Part shown: piece after piece, positions 1-9,709 of the stretch
Layout: each line of letters starts with the position of its first letter
Position numbering within the stretch: the first letter of the stretch is position 1
Origin: a bacterium
GTDB taxonomy: Bacteria; Latescibacterota; Latescibacteria; Latescibacterales; Latescibacteraceae
Direction: 5' to 3'
Assembly (NCBI GenBank): GCA_021372535.1
Contig: JAJFUH010000229.1
Coordinates: 1 to 48,270 of the forward strand
Length of the DNA: 48,270 bases
Program-made: the position numbers and the translations under genes
The notes under the pieces: generated by a model
Seen by the model: the letters and a program-made list of their open reading frames with translations, nothing else
The model's database searches: none
What the model was told of the DNA's origin: nothing

Positions 1-419
1 CTGAGGGAGATCGACGGCTCCTGAACCGCAGACAGCCCGCTTATCCGCCATACAAGCACCTGCTCGTCGCCGCCGCCAGATGCATACAGATATTTGCCGT
101 CGGAGCTGAATGTCAGGCCATAAAAACCCTTCTCGACCGGCAGTTCTCCCGCGATACTGTCCTGCTCCGTGTCGATGAGCGAGATGAACTGCCTGCTGAA
201 ACCGTTGTTCGTGACAGCAAGGAGTTTCCCGTCCGGAGAAAGGGACATATTGAGCGGCAGATCGCCGACCGGCAGGTGTGTTCCCGCCGGCGTGAGCACC
301 CAGCGGTTGGGAAGGAGTGTCCCCGCCTTTGTGGGGCCGGGCAGTTCGGGCGGTTTCGCACAGGAAAACAATGCAAGCGCCATAACCACACACAGTACAT
401 ACAATGTGCTCTTTTTCAT
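1..419 (-). CDS. YncE-type beta-propeller lipoprotein, N-terminal part
   Basis: Only the first 139 codons lie in the window; the gene runs off the left edge. It opens with a lipoprotein signal: a basic start, a hydrophobic stretch and the lipobox-like LALFSC, so the protein is probably exported and lipid-anchored. The mature part carries propeller-blade signatures (LSPDGKLLAVTNNG near residues 56-69, and FSSDGKYLYASGGGDEQV further on), typical of YVTN/YncE propellers. The segment with LPNRW, LTPAG and GDLPLN resembles the start of the large 'bifunctional YncE family/alkaline phosphatase family' proteins, but a phosphoesterase half cannot be checked here. Transcribed divergently from the GH2 gene. 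Confidence 0.75.
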   Translation of the reverse strand, partial: MKKSTLYVLCVVMALALFSCAKPPELPGPTKAGTLLPNRWVLTPAGTHLPVGDLPLNMSLSPDGKLLAVTNNGFSRQFISLIDTEQDSIAGELPVEKGFYGLTFSSDGKYLYASGGGDEQVLVWRISGLSAVQEPSISL

Positions 420-691
420 GTGTTTTTCTCCCAAATTTTTTTTTAAATCGGTGAAACATTCAGACCATCAGACAGTTACGTTTATTCACACCATGACACA
501 CTCTCTTTGCAGAACTACCGGAAAAATTTTTGCGCCATGCATGGAAAAGATATATACTGTACGGTATAACATTCACCAGTTTATTTCAAGTCAATTTTTT
601 ATAAAAAACCCATGATATTTATACAAATTCCAAAAGATATTCGTTCGAAAACAATGAAAATGATACACATGAACATGAAAGGATGGCGCCA
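420..691. other. Divergent intergenic region
   Basis: This 272-base AT-rich spacer separates two divergently transcribed export genes, so it should hold both promoters. I see no convincing -35/-10 pair. A perfect 10-base palindrome (CCATGCATGG, 535-544) and a loose inverted repeat TATAC-N6-GTATA just downstream (about 551-566) are possible operator elements, unproven. Confidence 0.35.
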
Positions 692-3600
692 GTGAACAGG
701 TCACGGTATACTCTCAGGACGTTCTTTTTTGCGGTACTCTGCTTTATGACGGGTGTTGCTTCCATGTATGGAGCACCGGGACGGTATGAAAAGGAATTGG
801 CGGGAAACGGCTGGAAGCTCTGGCTCGACCGTGAAGCCACATGGATCGATGACGATATATACCTTCCCCCCGCGGATGTTTCGCGTCTGCCGGTGAATCC
901 CCCCACCTGCGGGTGGGAGAATCTGGACGATGCGGGCGGTAAGAACGTGTCCGTTCCCGGTACTGTCGAGGAGCATTTCTGGAGCGCAAGCGGAAATCCG
1001 GTCGGCACTGCGGGCGATTACCACGGTGTTTCCTGGTGGAGCACAAAGTTCAGCCTGGACCCTTCGCTCAAGGGGAAAAGAATCATCATCGTCTTTGAAT
1101 CGGCCAACCTCAGGGCGGAAGTATTCGTAAACCGCAGGCTCGTCGGCTACGATGTCGTCGGAAACACCCCGTTCGAAACGGACGCCAGCGGAGCGGTACG
1201 GTTCGATGGCGAAAACCGTCTCGACATCCGCATCACCGATCCCGGCGGAAACTTCAGCTGGCCCGCCCATACCGTATTTACCTGGGGAAAAAATACCCTG
1301 CCCATCGTACGCGGTTTCGGGGGGATTACCGGGAAAGTGACACTGCGGGCCACAGACGCCGTTCATGTGGACGACATCTGTGTCCTTAACAAACCGCAGA
1401 TCAGGGATGTCGATATATTTATCACCGTGGGAAATTCCTCGGGCGTCCAAAAGGACGGAAAACTGACCCTCACCATCAGCGAGTGGAACAATCCCGCGAG
1501 TATTCTCTGGGAAAAGACCATATCGGCATCCGTACCGCCGGAAGGAAAGGAGCTTTCGCTCGGGGTCAGTGCCCCCAAGGCAAAGACTTGGAACCTGCTC
1601 GACCCGCATCTCTATGTTGCCGCGGTCACATTCACCGGAGCGGACGGCGCCGGTTCGGATACCATGACGAGGAGGTTCGGCTTCCGGTGGTTCGATATCA
1701 GGGATAAGGACGGGGATCAGCGCCTCTATCTCAATGGGAAGCGTGTGTTCATGATGGCCACGGTCAATCGCGGATACTGGGCAACGAACGGCATGTACGC
1801 TACACCGGAAACGGCGCGGAAGGATGTTGAAACCGCCCTGGCGCTCGGCTACAACTCCCTCGCGTTTCACAACGCCATCGGCCAGCCGCTTCTCGTTCAG
1901 TACGCCGACGAGTACGGTATTCTCTGTACCGGCGAATCGGGCGGATACCGTATCAACGATGACCGCGGCAAGCCGGTGCAGAATGAGATAACCCGTGCGC
2001 TGCGCCGTGAGAAGCTCATACGGTTTGTCAAACGCGACCGCTCCTATCCCTCGCTCATCGCCTATATGCTCAAAAACGAGGACGGGAATCCTGCAGACGA
2101 GGACGATATTGCAAACATGACGAAAGTCCGCGCGCTCGACCCCTCGCGGATACTCCTCTACACCGGCGACTGCGACAGGATCAGGCCGGAATTCGCCAAA
2201 CTGAACAAACATCCCCTGAAGCTTTTCTACAAGCCGTACGACCCGAAAGAATATTATTACGGCTGGTTCGACATGCACCACTGGAATCCCGAGCCGGGCT
2301 ATCTCGACGATTACTACCGTAATCCCCGGAATTACATGCGCCTTAACGTGGTTGACGGTGATTCGACGCGTCACATTCCGGAAGACGAGATCATCTTCTA
2401 TGGCGAAGAGGGAGCGTTCGGTACAATGTTCCGCCTCGGAAAAATCAGGGAGGACATCTACCGCAAGGGAAATGCCGACGGCTGGCGTGAAGGGGAGCAT
2501 ATCGACTGGTACAACGCTTATGACAGGTTCCTCGATGAAAGTGGATTCAGGTCATCGTTTCCCACTGTTGACGACCTCACCCTCGCGCTCGGGAAAAACA
2601 TGCACTACTTCCACGGCCGTATCATCGAAAACGCCCGCATCTCGAACATCATCGATGCATACAACCTGAACGGCTGGGCGAGCGCAGCCACTCACTCCGA
2701 CATAGCGGATGCATACCGCTATCCCACAGGGGATCCGTCCATCCTCAGGTATTACAACCAGCCCCTCTATATCGCGGTTAAAATCCGCGACAAGGTCATG
2801 CCGGTTGGTACATCCCCGGTAGCGGATATTTATATAGTCAATGAGGTCGACCTCAAGGGTAAACACACGCTCGAACTCGACCTGAAAGACCCTGCGGGCG
2901 CAACGGTATTCTCGAAATCGTATCCCGTGACTGTCACAGGTGGCGAGGAGTTCGGCCAGCTCCTCGTGGAAGGCGTGGCTCTTCCACCGGTGACCGCGCA
3001 CGGGTACTACCGTCTCGATGCCCGTCTCACCGGCTCAAAGGGAACGGCGTGCTCCGGGTTCGACGATATCTTCTCGGTGGACTACAGGAACGGCGCTCCG
3101 CTTCCCGGCAAAGGAGCGGTGATCGACACGACGGGAACGGTCAGTGCTCTCCTTCGCGAGGCGCGGGGGATTACCCTTCCGGAATTCACCCCTGAAAGCC
3201 CTCAGTTGGATTACATTATCATTGGCGGACACGATTTCAGGAAAATCGTGAGGACTGTTTATACCGCCGTGATGGAACAGGTGGTCAACGGCGCCACGCT
3301 CATCGTGCTCGACAACGCCGACCAGTGGGCTCAGCAGTGGGATAACATCTATGCGTACCAGGCGGTTCAGTACAACGGCAGCCGAAACGTCGGAGGAGGA
3401 GGCCGCCTGTTTGTGGGCAGGAGCACCCTGCTCACCGGTCTTCCCGTTTCGCAGTCGATGAACTGGGAATACCAGGTATTCTACCGTAAGAATATTTGGG
3501 GGCTCGATATCGGCCGTATCGGGAACGAGACGGTCGTCGCCCTTGCTTCTCAAAGCCGCAAGGATATCCTCACCTCAGTCGCGCGCATACCCTTCGGCAG

Positions 3601-3715
3601 GGGGCGGATTATCGTGAGCACGCTCACCATGCTGCCCGAGCTCGGCTCCGACAGGCCCCAGTCGGCAATGGCAAAGAAGCTGTTTTTAAACTATATCGAG
3701 TATGCGAAGAAATAA
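692..3715 (+). CDS. Secreted glycoside hydrolase family 2 protein
   Basis: I prefer the GTG at 692: AAAGGA sits 8 bases upstream, whereas the in-frame ATG at 683 abuts that same AAAGGA. A signal peptide (RTFFFAVLCFMTGVASMYG) is followed by GH2 architecture: a jelly-roll sugar-binding domain (VNLRAEVFVN-like segment, WWSTKF), an immunoglobulin-like domain, and a TIM barrel. The acid/base is probably the Glu of KNE (E466 counted from 683), in the usual context RDRSYPSLIAYMLKNE. The nucleophile is probably one of E575/E576 in FYGEEGAFG. The C-terminal 190 residues form a Rossmann-like module (YIIIGGHDF, GATLIVLDNAD). Family members cleave beta-galactosides, beta-mannosides or beta-glucuronides; the substrate here is unknown. 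Roughly 60% identical by eye to the protein at 36363-39404. Confidence 0.88.
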   Translation: MNRSRYTLRTFFFAVLCFMTGVASMYGAPGRYEKELAGNGWKLWLDREATWIDDDIYLPPADVSRLPVNPPTCGWENLDDAGGKNVSVPGTVEEHFWSASGNPVGTAGDYHGVSWWSTKFSLDPSLKGKRIIIVFESANLRAEVFVNRRLVGYDVVGNTPFETDASGAVRFDGENRLDIRITDPGGNFSWPAHTVFTWGKNTLPIVRGFGGITGKVTLRATDAVHVDDICVLNKPQIRDVDIFITVGNSSGVQKDGKLTLTISEWNNPASILWEKTISASVPPEGKELSLGVSAPKAKTWNLLDPHLYVAAVTFTGADGAGSDTMTRRFGFRWFDIRDKDGDQRLYLNGKRVFMMATVNRGYWATNGMYATPETARKDVETALALGYNSLAFHNAIGQPLLVQYADEYGILCTGESGGYRINDDRGKPVQNEITRALRREKLIRFVKRDRSYPSLIAYMLKNEDGNPADEDDIANMTKVRALDPSRILLYTGDCDRIRPEFAKLNKHPLKLFYKPYDPKEYYYGWFDMHHWNPEPGYLDDYYRNPRNYMRLNVVDGDSTRHIPEDEIIFYGEEGAFGTMFRLGKIREDIYRKGNADGWREGEHIDWYNAYDRFLDESGFRSSFPTVDDLTLALGKNMHYFHGRIIENARISNIIDAYNLNGWASAATHSDIADAYRYPTGDPSILRYYNQPLYIAVKIRDKVMPVGTSPVADIYIVNEVDLKGKHTLELDLKDPAGATVFSKSYPVTVTGGEEFGQLLVEGVALPPVTAHGYYRLDARLTGSKGTACSGFDDIFSVDYRNGAPLPGKGAVIDTTGTVSALLREARGITLPEFTPESPQLDYIIIGGHDFRKIVRTVYTAVMEQVVNGATLIVLDNADQWAQQWDNIYAYQAVQYNGSRNVGGGGRLFVGRSTLLTGLPVSQSMNWEYQVFYRKNIWGLDIGRIGNETVVALASQSRKDILTSVARIPFGRGRIIVSTLTMLPELGSDRPQSAMAKKLFLNYIEYAKK

Positions 3716-3747
3716 TAGTATCTTAACCCGATCTATTCATGAATTCA

Positions 3748-3770
3748 GAACGGGGATTTACGCGGATTTA
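3748..3770. repeat. Interspersed GGATTTACGCGGATT repeat, copy 1
   Basis: A short copy of a repeat with core GGATTTACGCGGATT. The same core occurs in intergenic DNA at 39451-39490 and 43827-43866. It lies between the GH2 and M28 genes and is not coding. Confidence 0.6.
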
Positions 3771-3918
3771 TTTTTATATCTTTTTGATGTAGATGATTAA
3801 TTGTTACGAAAGACAGTATTAATAATCTATTATGTCTCTTTGTGCTTTTGTGGTGAAATATTTTCATGAATAATCAGAGATGAATATCTCTGGTATTACA
3901 TAGTCCAGGGGGCGAAAG

Positions 3919-6009
3919 ATGATAAAAAGAGTCTGTGCGCTGTTGATGACTTTCTTTATCTTGACATCATGGAGCGTTTCGGCTGAAGAAATGAACATTG
4001 ACGAGCTGCTCCGCGTTTTCACAAACAAGGTATCGGGCTCACGGGCCCGCGATTACACCATGAGATTGTGGCGGTACGACAAGTGGTCGACGCTTCCCAT
4101 GTGGAAGAATACCATGAAAGAGGTAAGATCGATCATGCGCGAGCGGGCGTTCGACGAAGCCGAGGTTGTCGATACCCCTGCGGACGGAGTCACCCAGTTC
4201 GGCACATGGACAAACCCGCTCGGCTGGGATGTGAAACAGGCAACGCTCGAAGTGATCGAACCTGCAAATATCCCCGATGAATACCGTTATCTCTGTAACT
4301 ATACCGACAATCCGACCTCTCTGAACAACTGGAGCTGTCCGACTCCTCCCGGAGGGATTGAAACCGGGCTTGTCCTCCTCGAAAATCCCGATCCGGAAGA
4401 GCTTAAAAAACTCGATGCAAAAGGCAAAATCGTGCTGGTCGACTCGGGCAGCCGCGGACTGAAACGGTATCTTGCGGAATACGGCGTGCTCGGTCTGGTG
4501 AGCGATGAAATCGAGGAGCAGAACAGCGATTTCATCAACGCAAACCAGTGGCTTAACGGATGGACCGACCTGCCGGGGGGCTGGCTCATGAGCGCTTCGG
4601 ACGACAGACACCAGTTCGGTTTCTCGATTTCGCAGAAAAAGGCCGGATATCTCAGGAATCTGCTCAGGCAGGGCACGACGGTGCGTGTCCGTGCCGTTAT
4701 CGACAGCAGATACTACACCGACGACACCATCCCTTATGCGACCGGGTGCGTCAAAGGAACGGAGCCGGACGGCCAGGAAATAATCATCGGCGGACACCTG
4801 CTGGAATGGGGAGCAAACGACAACTGCACGGGCAGTTCAGCGATACTCGAAGCAATCGGCACCATAAACGACCTCGTGCGGTCGGGAGTGCTTCCCGCCC
4901 CCGGACGAACCATACGCCTCTGGTTCGGCCACGAGGTGTATGGCTCGAACGCATTTACGGTATATAATCTCGAACGTCTCAGGACAAAGGCGATTGCATC
5001 GGTGAACTGTGATTCGCCCGCGGTCGATCATGAGCTTTCTACAACGAGCGTCACCATGGTTCTGAACCCGAACTGCGCGCCCTCGTTTACCGATGCGCTT
5101 TTCGCTGAGATCATAAAGCGATACCATGAGCGCTATATTCCTTACAAACACTGGCATACAGAACCATATATAATGATGGACATTTTCCCCGATCCGATGG
5201 TCGGCGTCCCGACAAACGCGATCACCTTATACAATTTCTATGGTGAGCGCACCCACCACAATTCCATGGATACCATCGAGAAGGTCGATCCCCGCTCGCT
5301 CCATGACCTCAGTACACTCATGGCTGTCTATGTATACTATCTGGCGTGCGCCGGATATGATGAAACCCCGCTGATCGAGCGGCTCACGTTCGACAGGGGT
5401 GTCGGGGTGATTCTCGAGAAATCACGTGACATGACACTCCGTCTGACCGCGGACGGGGATGGGAACGCCCTTGGAAAAGCGCTCGACGAAGGTTCGCGGA
5501 CAATTTCGTATTATGCGGAGCTTCAGAAACAGGCGCTCAGGAACATCGAACGGCTTGTACAGGAAAAAAACAGGGCTGAAACTCAGAAAGACATTGCCCG
5601 GTATATGAAAAAAACGGACGAATTCTGTGAATTCATGACCGGACAATATCGTGAAGCCGTTCGGGAAAAAGCAGAAAAGGAATCGCTGAAAATCGTCAAA
5701 TATTCAAAGGGAAAGGGTACCTGGGAGCAGGAGGCAGAAACGATCATTCCGAAACGCACCACGATCGGGACAATCACCCTCGAAGGGATTCCCCGCGATC
5801 AGTGGAAAGTGGTGAAATCCTCCTCGCGCTGGTGGTCGCCGACCAACTGGGGGAATGCATCGTACTGGTGGTGTGACGGCAGACGTAACCTGAACGAGAT
5901 CAGGGAGCTTGTCGAACTCGAAGCGGGAAGACCTGTCGTGAATTTCGACCTCATCGCATACTATAAATTTCTCAAAGAACAGGGGCTCGTCGAGTTTGTT
6001 CAAAAATGA
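3919..6009 (+). CDS. Secreted M28-family zinc peptidase with C-terminal wHTH-like domain
   Basis: An N-terminal signal peptide (MIKRVCALLMTFFILTSWSVSA) predicts export. A protease-associated-like insert (about residues 140-260, LVLLENPDPEELKKLDAKGK) precedes the M28 core. Candidate zinc ligands and catalytic residues are H293 (GGHLLE), D301 (GANDN), E339 (FGHEVYGS), D365 (VNCDSP) and H446/H447 (HHNSMDTIEKVD), matching the family order H-D-E-D-H. The last ~80 residues (WWCDGRRNLNEIRELVE, then YKFLKEQGLVEF) look like the winged-helix-type domain seen at the end of DUF4910-type aminopeptidase-like proteins. Likely an exported aminopeptidase. It follows the GH2 gene by 203 bases on the same strand and ends before a strong terminator. 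RBS-like GGGGGCGAAAG precedes the ATG. Confidence 0.85.
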   Translation: MIKRVCALLMTFFILTSWSVSAEEMNIDELLRVFTNKVSGSRARDYTMRLWRYDKWSTLPMWKNTMKEVRSIMRERAFDEAEVVDTPADGVTQFGTWTNPLGWDVKQATLEVIEPANIPDEYRYLCNYTDNPTSLNNWSCPTPPGGIETGLVLLENPDPEELKKLDAKGKIVLVDSGSRGLKRYLAEYGVLGLVSDEIEEQNSDFINANQWLNGWTDLPGGWLMSASDDRHQFGFSISQKKAGYLRNLLRQGTTVRVRAVIDSRYYTDDTIPYATGCVKGTEPDGQEIIIGGHLLEWGANDNCTGSSAILEAIGTINDLVRSGVLPAPGRTIRLWFGHEVYGSNAFTVYNLERLRTKAIASVNCDSPAVDHELSTTSVTMVLNPNCAPSFTDALFAEIIKRYHERYIPYKHWHTEPYIMMDIFPDPMVGVPTNAITLYNFYGERTHHNSMDTIEKVDPRSLHDLSTLMAVYVYYLACAGYDETPLIERLTFDRGVGVILEKSRDMTLRLTADGDGNALGKALDEGSRTISYYAELQKQALRNIERLVQEKNRAETQKDIARYMKKTDEFCEFMTGQYREAVREKAEKESLKIVKYSKGKGTWEQEAETIIPKRTTIGTITLEGIPRDQWKVVKSSSRWWSPTNWGNASYWWCDGRRNLNEIRELVELEAGRPVVNFDLIAYYKFLKEQGLVEFVQK

Positions 6010-6054
6010 TCGGGAGCACCGCCCTGTCAATCAACTGATTTCATTGCCGGATAG

Positions 6055-6103
6055 ACGGAGAAACCGGAATCGTGGAATCATTACCGGTGTTCTCCGTTTT
6101 TTT
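6055..6103 (+). terminator. Rho-independent terminator after the M28 gene
   Basis: A GC-rich inverted repeat (ACGGAGAAACCGG at 6055-6067 with CCGGTGTTCTCCGT at 6084-6097) is followed by seven T residues. It lies 45 bases after the stop of the M28 gene and between convergent genes. The T-run serves the + strand only. Confidence 0.85.
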
Positions 6104-6153
6104 CCTTTTTTCTTCATGCTCAGATTTTTTACATCGTGATTTCGTGCGAAATG

Positions 6154-9100
6154 CTATCTGACTCCTGCCGAATTGTTCTCTTCAAGTATTTCCCGAATTG
6201 CGTTATCCGGGTCGACAACCACGTTCAGGTTTCGCGATTTCGGTACATTCGGGAATGTAACCACTTCCCGTTTCGGAATAAAATCCGTCGGCGCATCAAG
6301 CTGAACGATTCTCTGTTCAGCCACCGTTTCCTCGCCGGTGAGGAGCCTCACTAAAACATTCTTCGCGGCGCTGTTGCCGAGATTGTGGACAATCACGGTT
6401 ACTTTCGATTCCGTTCGGCTTATATCACGGGTATCGACAGCGAGATCGGGAAGTTCCGCCGGACGATCAACCCGTTCGATCTGTTCGACTCTGATAACGA
6501 GCGGCGTGTGCGGCGGCACGGGGAGCGTCACCACATCAAAACGGCTCAGCTGCTGCTCTATTTTCCAGATGGCTTCACCCGCTTTACCGGTTCCATCCGG
6601 GTCGCGGTACAGGCCTATCCGGTAACGGCCGTCCTGAATCCTGCAGAGGCGCATCGCAAGGCTGCGTGTCCGGTTGTCGAACGAGTAGCATACTGCTTCG
6701 AGGGAGGTGTCATCCGCTTTGAGGATTATCCGGGCGACCTCGGGTCCGCCGCCGGAGGGCCACATCACCGCAAGCTTGAGATGCGCATCCCATCGCGTTC
6801 CCCGCGATCCACCGAGAAGGTAACGGTATGCGTCATCGGCGCCATAAGGCCTGAAATCGTCACGGTGAATGTTGGATCCGGTATACCGGAAGAAGTTGAA
6901 ATCAGTGCAGGTCGAAGCGAAAAGATGAAGATCGCCGGTTACCTTGTCGAGCGGCTCAGTAACATAGGGCTCGGTCGGAACATCCTTTCCCCAGTACCAG
7001 TTCAGAACGTTGACCGATGATTTGAATGCTCCGCCGTTGCCATAATTGAGCGGTGTCCGCTCGGGATGACCGGAATGCCATGCCGATTCCATCTCACGTT
7101 CGGCGGCATAGGCCTGCCCGAGGTTGTTGACGACGGTGTTGTAGCGCTCGCTGATGAAATCACCCACATGGAGACGGTCGATCGGGTGAATACGGCAGTA
7201 CCCATCCTTGAAAAGCCCGGTCAGCTCGAATTTCGTATGTACCGTGTCAATAACCGCCCGCGCGCTTTCGCTGCCATCGAGCGGAAGATCGGCCTGGTGG
7301 AAACTGATGAACAGCGTGTCGTCATTCCACCCGCCGCCCACCTGCCCGTCCGGGTTCTGGTTCTTCACCCACCAGTCGGCGATACTGTGGCGGAACGTGT
7401 TGTAAATATGCATGTAGAGCGCCCAGTCGGGAGCACCGGACGGGTTGGGAAACCGTATGAGTTCTATGAGCGCCGGATCGGGCGGAGCGCCATCGATGAC
7501 AAACTGCCTCGATTTGGGGCCGCAAAGGAGATCGAGGAAATTCGCGGTGAAATGGTCGGGCTTGACCCGCTTTACCGCCAGCGCAGGCAGAATCATATCG
7601 AAGGGGCCGCCGTAGGAATCGGGATGGTCGAGAGAAACCGTCCTGCCGGTGAATTTCCACGGCATGAATTCGTACATTTTCGAATACTGAGCTTTTGCCG
7701 ATATGATTTCCTTGTCGGCATAGGCATCCACGGCGATATAGGGTGCTGCGGTTGCAACGTAAAGGTGCGCAGGCGATTTGACGTCGCCGAGCGCGAGGTC
7801 GCATCCCCCCGCTGTTCCGAGATCAATCCAGAGACGGTCGCCTCCTGTCAGCACGAGGTCGGTAAAGTCAATGGTGAGGACAAGCGTTCTGAATCCGCCG
7901 GGAAATCCCCTGAGACTGACCGCAAACTGGTTCCAGAGCCGTGACGGTACCGCCGGATCGTGCACCCGGACATACAGAGCCTCGCTGTCTCGTGCGGTTT
8001 TCAAGGGAATGGAAAGCGTGACCGCTGTCACACCGGTGGGATCGGTGAACGGCTCGCTCATTATATTGAGCCGACGGAACGCACCGATGTCGACCGTTTC
8101 ACGTTTGCCCCGGACGTCGCTTCGGGAAGCGAGAGCAATACGCCGCTCATCACGGGCGGTCAGGGCATGGAAAGCGAAATCGTACCGGCTGTCGAGCCCG
8201 CCGGTCATCGGCAGCACGGTATACACCGTACCGGCCGGTTCGGAATTCTCCTGTTTGCCGACATGGTACAACCCCACGTTGTGAATGCGCTTGTCGCCGG
8301 AGACGGGCAGATGTACCGCATCACCCTGAAATCCCGGCGGACACCCATAACCGATGGTGAACGGTATCCTGAATGCCGCTCCTTCTGTCGCGGTGATCAT
8401 CGAGCCATAGAAAAATCGCTCTCCCGCCGGAATGGTGAAAAGATCGGCCTTTTCTTCCCTGTCCGGTGAACCTGCCTGAACGGTTACATCGGTCAGGTTG
8501 CCGGTGACCGTCACATAGTTGACCGCGGCGCCCGGAGGAGTCGGGATATCGACTTTCCCGGCATGGAAATCGGCATCTCCGGGGATGATGGTGAAAAACG
8601 CATATTCGTGCGGCCAGGCCATCTCGTTACGGCCGTCGATGACATACCATCCCGGAATGTGCCCGTCAGTGGCATCGCAGGGCCATACTTCGGTAACTGT
8701 CATGCCGTAATCAGGCGCAGCGACGGGAAGATTTTCGCTCCTGTCCGAGCCGCTGACACGTGCAATACGGCCGATATCATACTGTTTACGGGTATACACC
8801 GTAGATTCATCGCCGGGAGCCCTGTTCGATTTCACGAGGTTCTGAATTTCGGAACGGGACAGCGGGCGATCCATAAGGTAGAGTTCATCATAGGTCAGCC
8901 CCGGCGCGGCGAGGTGAAACAATCCCGGCGGCAGTGTTTCGAACCAGCCGTCGCCGCCCCAGGTTGAAGCGATTTTCTCTCCGTTGAGCCAGAGTTCGAG
9001 CCCGTTCGCCCAGTCCCAGTTGAGCACGACGTGGTTCCAGCGCTCTGAGTCCCAGACCGTACCGGGAGCGAGCTCGTGGCGGACATAGCGGGCATCGCGG

Positions 9101-9633
9101 AGGTAAGCCGATATTTTGAGGTCTTTATCGATATCGATACCGATGAGGTCGCGCTCCTTGCGGCCAAACGCGATGGAAGCCTGCTCGAAGAGGCGGCAGG
9201 CGTAGGGAGGTTTCCCTTTCGCCCAGAACGCAATTGCTCCGAGCCGTGGGCTGATTCTGCCTTCGCCCCACCAGAAGGGCTCGTAGAAACCGTACGACTC
9301 CGAACCCCATGTGGGTAGTATGGCGATATCGAAAATAACCGCTGTGGTGAGATCAAGGTCTGTTCCCGTCATGTTGTCGGTATCCGGCATCTGCGGAATG
9401 AAACCGAGATGAATCCCCTTACCGAATCTGCCTTCAGGGAAATCGATCCTGCGTTTTTCGAGGGACATTTTCCCCGATTGGGTGATAAACTCATCGGCGA
9501 GAAAATCCGTCGTATCGAACGACATATGGCAGGTGACCACGGAGCGACGCGGCCCGATGGTGTCACTTCCGGCGGCTGATGTTCCAGCACCGGTTAACAA
9601 CAGACATACTGCAAGCCACAGGGTGACATGCAT
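6154..9633 (-). CDS. Large exported protein with LamG-like and CARDB domains
   Basis: A signal peptide (MHVTLWLAVCLLLTGAGTSA) starts this 1159-residue protein. Residues ~30-270 resemble a LamG/concanavalin-A-like jelly roll (CHMSFDTTD, GAIAFWAKGK, WNHVVLNWDWANGLELWLNG, YDELYLMDRPLS). The centre (~280-1050) is rich in Trp, Tyr and Gly; I cannot assign it to a family. Phrases such as WWVKNQNPDGQVGGGWNDD resemble alpha/alpha-barrel polysaccharide-active proteins, but this is weak. The last ~100 residues match a CARDB adhesion-like domain (PDLAVDTRDIS, VTVIVHNLGNSAAKN, REILEENN). Role inferred: surface or secreted carbohydrate-binding protein. It is the last gene of the metal-uptake strand run, 76 bases after a permease. 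The RBS (AAAGGGGG) lies in a possible self-pairing leader. Confidence 0.75.
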   Translation of the reverse strand: MHVTLWLAVCLLLTGAGTSAAGSDTIGPRRSVVTCHMSFDTTDFLADEFITQSGKMSLEKRRIDFPEGRFGKGIHLGFIPQMPDTDNMTGTDLDLTTAVIFDIAILPTWGSESYGFYEPFWWGEGRISPRLGAIAFWAKGKPPYACRLFEQASIAFGRKERDLIGIDIDKDLKISAYLRDARYVRHELAPGTVWDSERWNHVVLNWDWANGLELWLNGEKIASTWGGDGWFETLPPGLFHLAAPGLTYDELYLMDRPLSRSEIQNLVKSNRAPGDESTVYTRKQYDIGRIARVSGSDRSENLPVAAPDYGMTVTEVWPCDATDGHIPGWYVIDGRNEMAWPHEYAFFTIIPGDADFHAGKVDIPTPPGAAVNYVTVTGNLTDVTVQAGSPDREEKADLFTIPAGERFFYGSMITATEGAAFRIPFTIGYGCPPGFQGDAVHLPVSGDKRIHNVGLYHVGKQENSEPAGTVYTVLPMTGGLDSRYDFAFHALTARDERRIALASRSDVRGKRETVDIGAFRRLNIMSEPFTDPTGVTAVTLSIPLKTARDSEALYVRVHDPAVPSRLWNQFAVSLRGFPGGFRTLVLTIDFTDLVLTGGDRLWIDLGTAGGCDLALGDVKSPAHLYVATAAPYIAVDAYADKEIISAKAQYSKMYEFMPWKFTGRTVSLDHPDSYGGPFDMILPALAVKRVKPDHFTANFLDLLCGPKSRQFVIDGAPPDPALIELIRFPNPSGAPDWALYMHIYNTFRHSIADWWVKNQNPDGQVGGGWNDDTLFISFHQADLPLDGSESARAVIDTVHTKFELTGLFKDGYCRIHPIDRLHVGDFISERYNTVVNNLGQAYAAEREMESAWHSGHPERTPLNYGNGGAFKSSVNVLNWYWGKDVPTEPYVTEPLDKVTGDLHLFASTCTDFNFFRYTGSNIHRDDFRPYGADDAYRYLLGGSRGTRWDAHLKLAVMWPSGGGPEVARIILKADDTSLEAVCYSFDNRTRSLAMRLCRIQDGRYRIGLYRDPDGTGKAGEAIWKIEQQLSRFDVVTLPVPPHTPLVIRVEQIERVDRPAELPDLAVDTRDISRTESKVTVIVHNLGNSAAKNVLVRLLTGEETVAEQRIVQLDAPTDFIPKREVVTFPNVPKSRNLNVVVDPDNAIREILEENNSAGVR

Positions 9634-9636
9634 GGA

Positions 9637-9700
9637 ATTACCCCCTTTGGATTCACTGAGAAAAGATTTGCTTCATTTGCGAAAATTACAGGGGGGTAAT
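9637..9700 (-). promoter_or_regulatory. Leader stem that may sequester a ribosome-binding site
   Basis: On the minus strand the leader of the LamG gene contains ATTACCCCC (9692-9700), about 50 bases upstream of GGGGGTAAT (9637-9645). The second arm contains the ribosome-binding site, 4 bases from the ATG. They form an uninterrupted 9-bp pairing that would hide the site. No T-run follows, so this is not a terminator. Regulation is inferred. Confidence 0.45.
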
Positions 9701-9709
9701 ATATGGTAT

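Noticed and set aside
701-2500. Long open frame of 599 codons on the minus strand opposite the first GH2 gene
   Set aside because: It mirrors codon structure of the GH2 gene and has no recognisable domain or RBS; the + strand protein has full GH2 motifs.
7066-7944. Open frame of 292 codons on the + strand inside the LamG gene
   Set aside because: It is antisense to a protein with signal peptide and known end domains; its residues show no family pattern.
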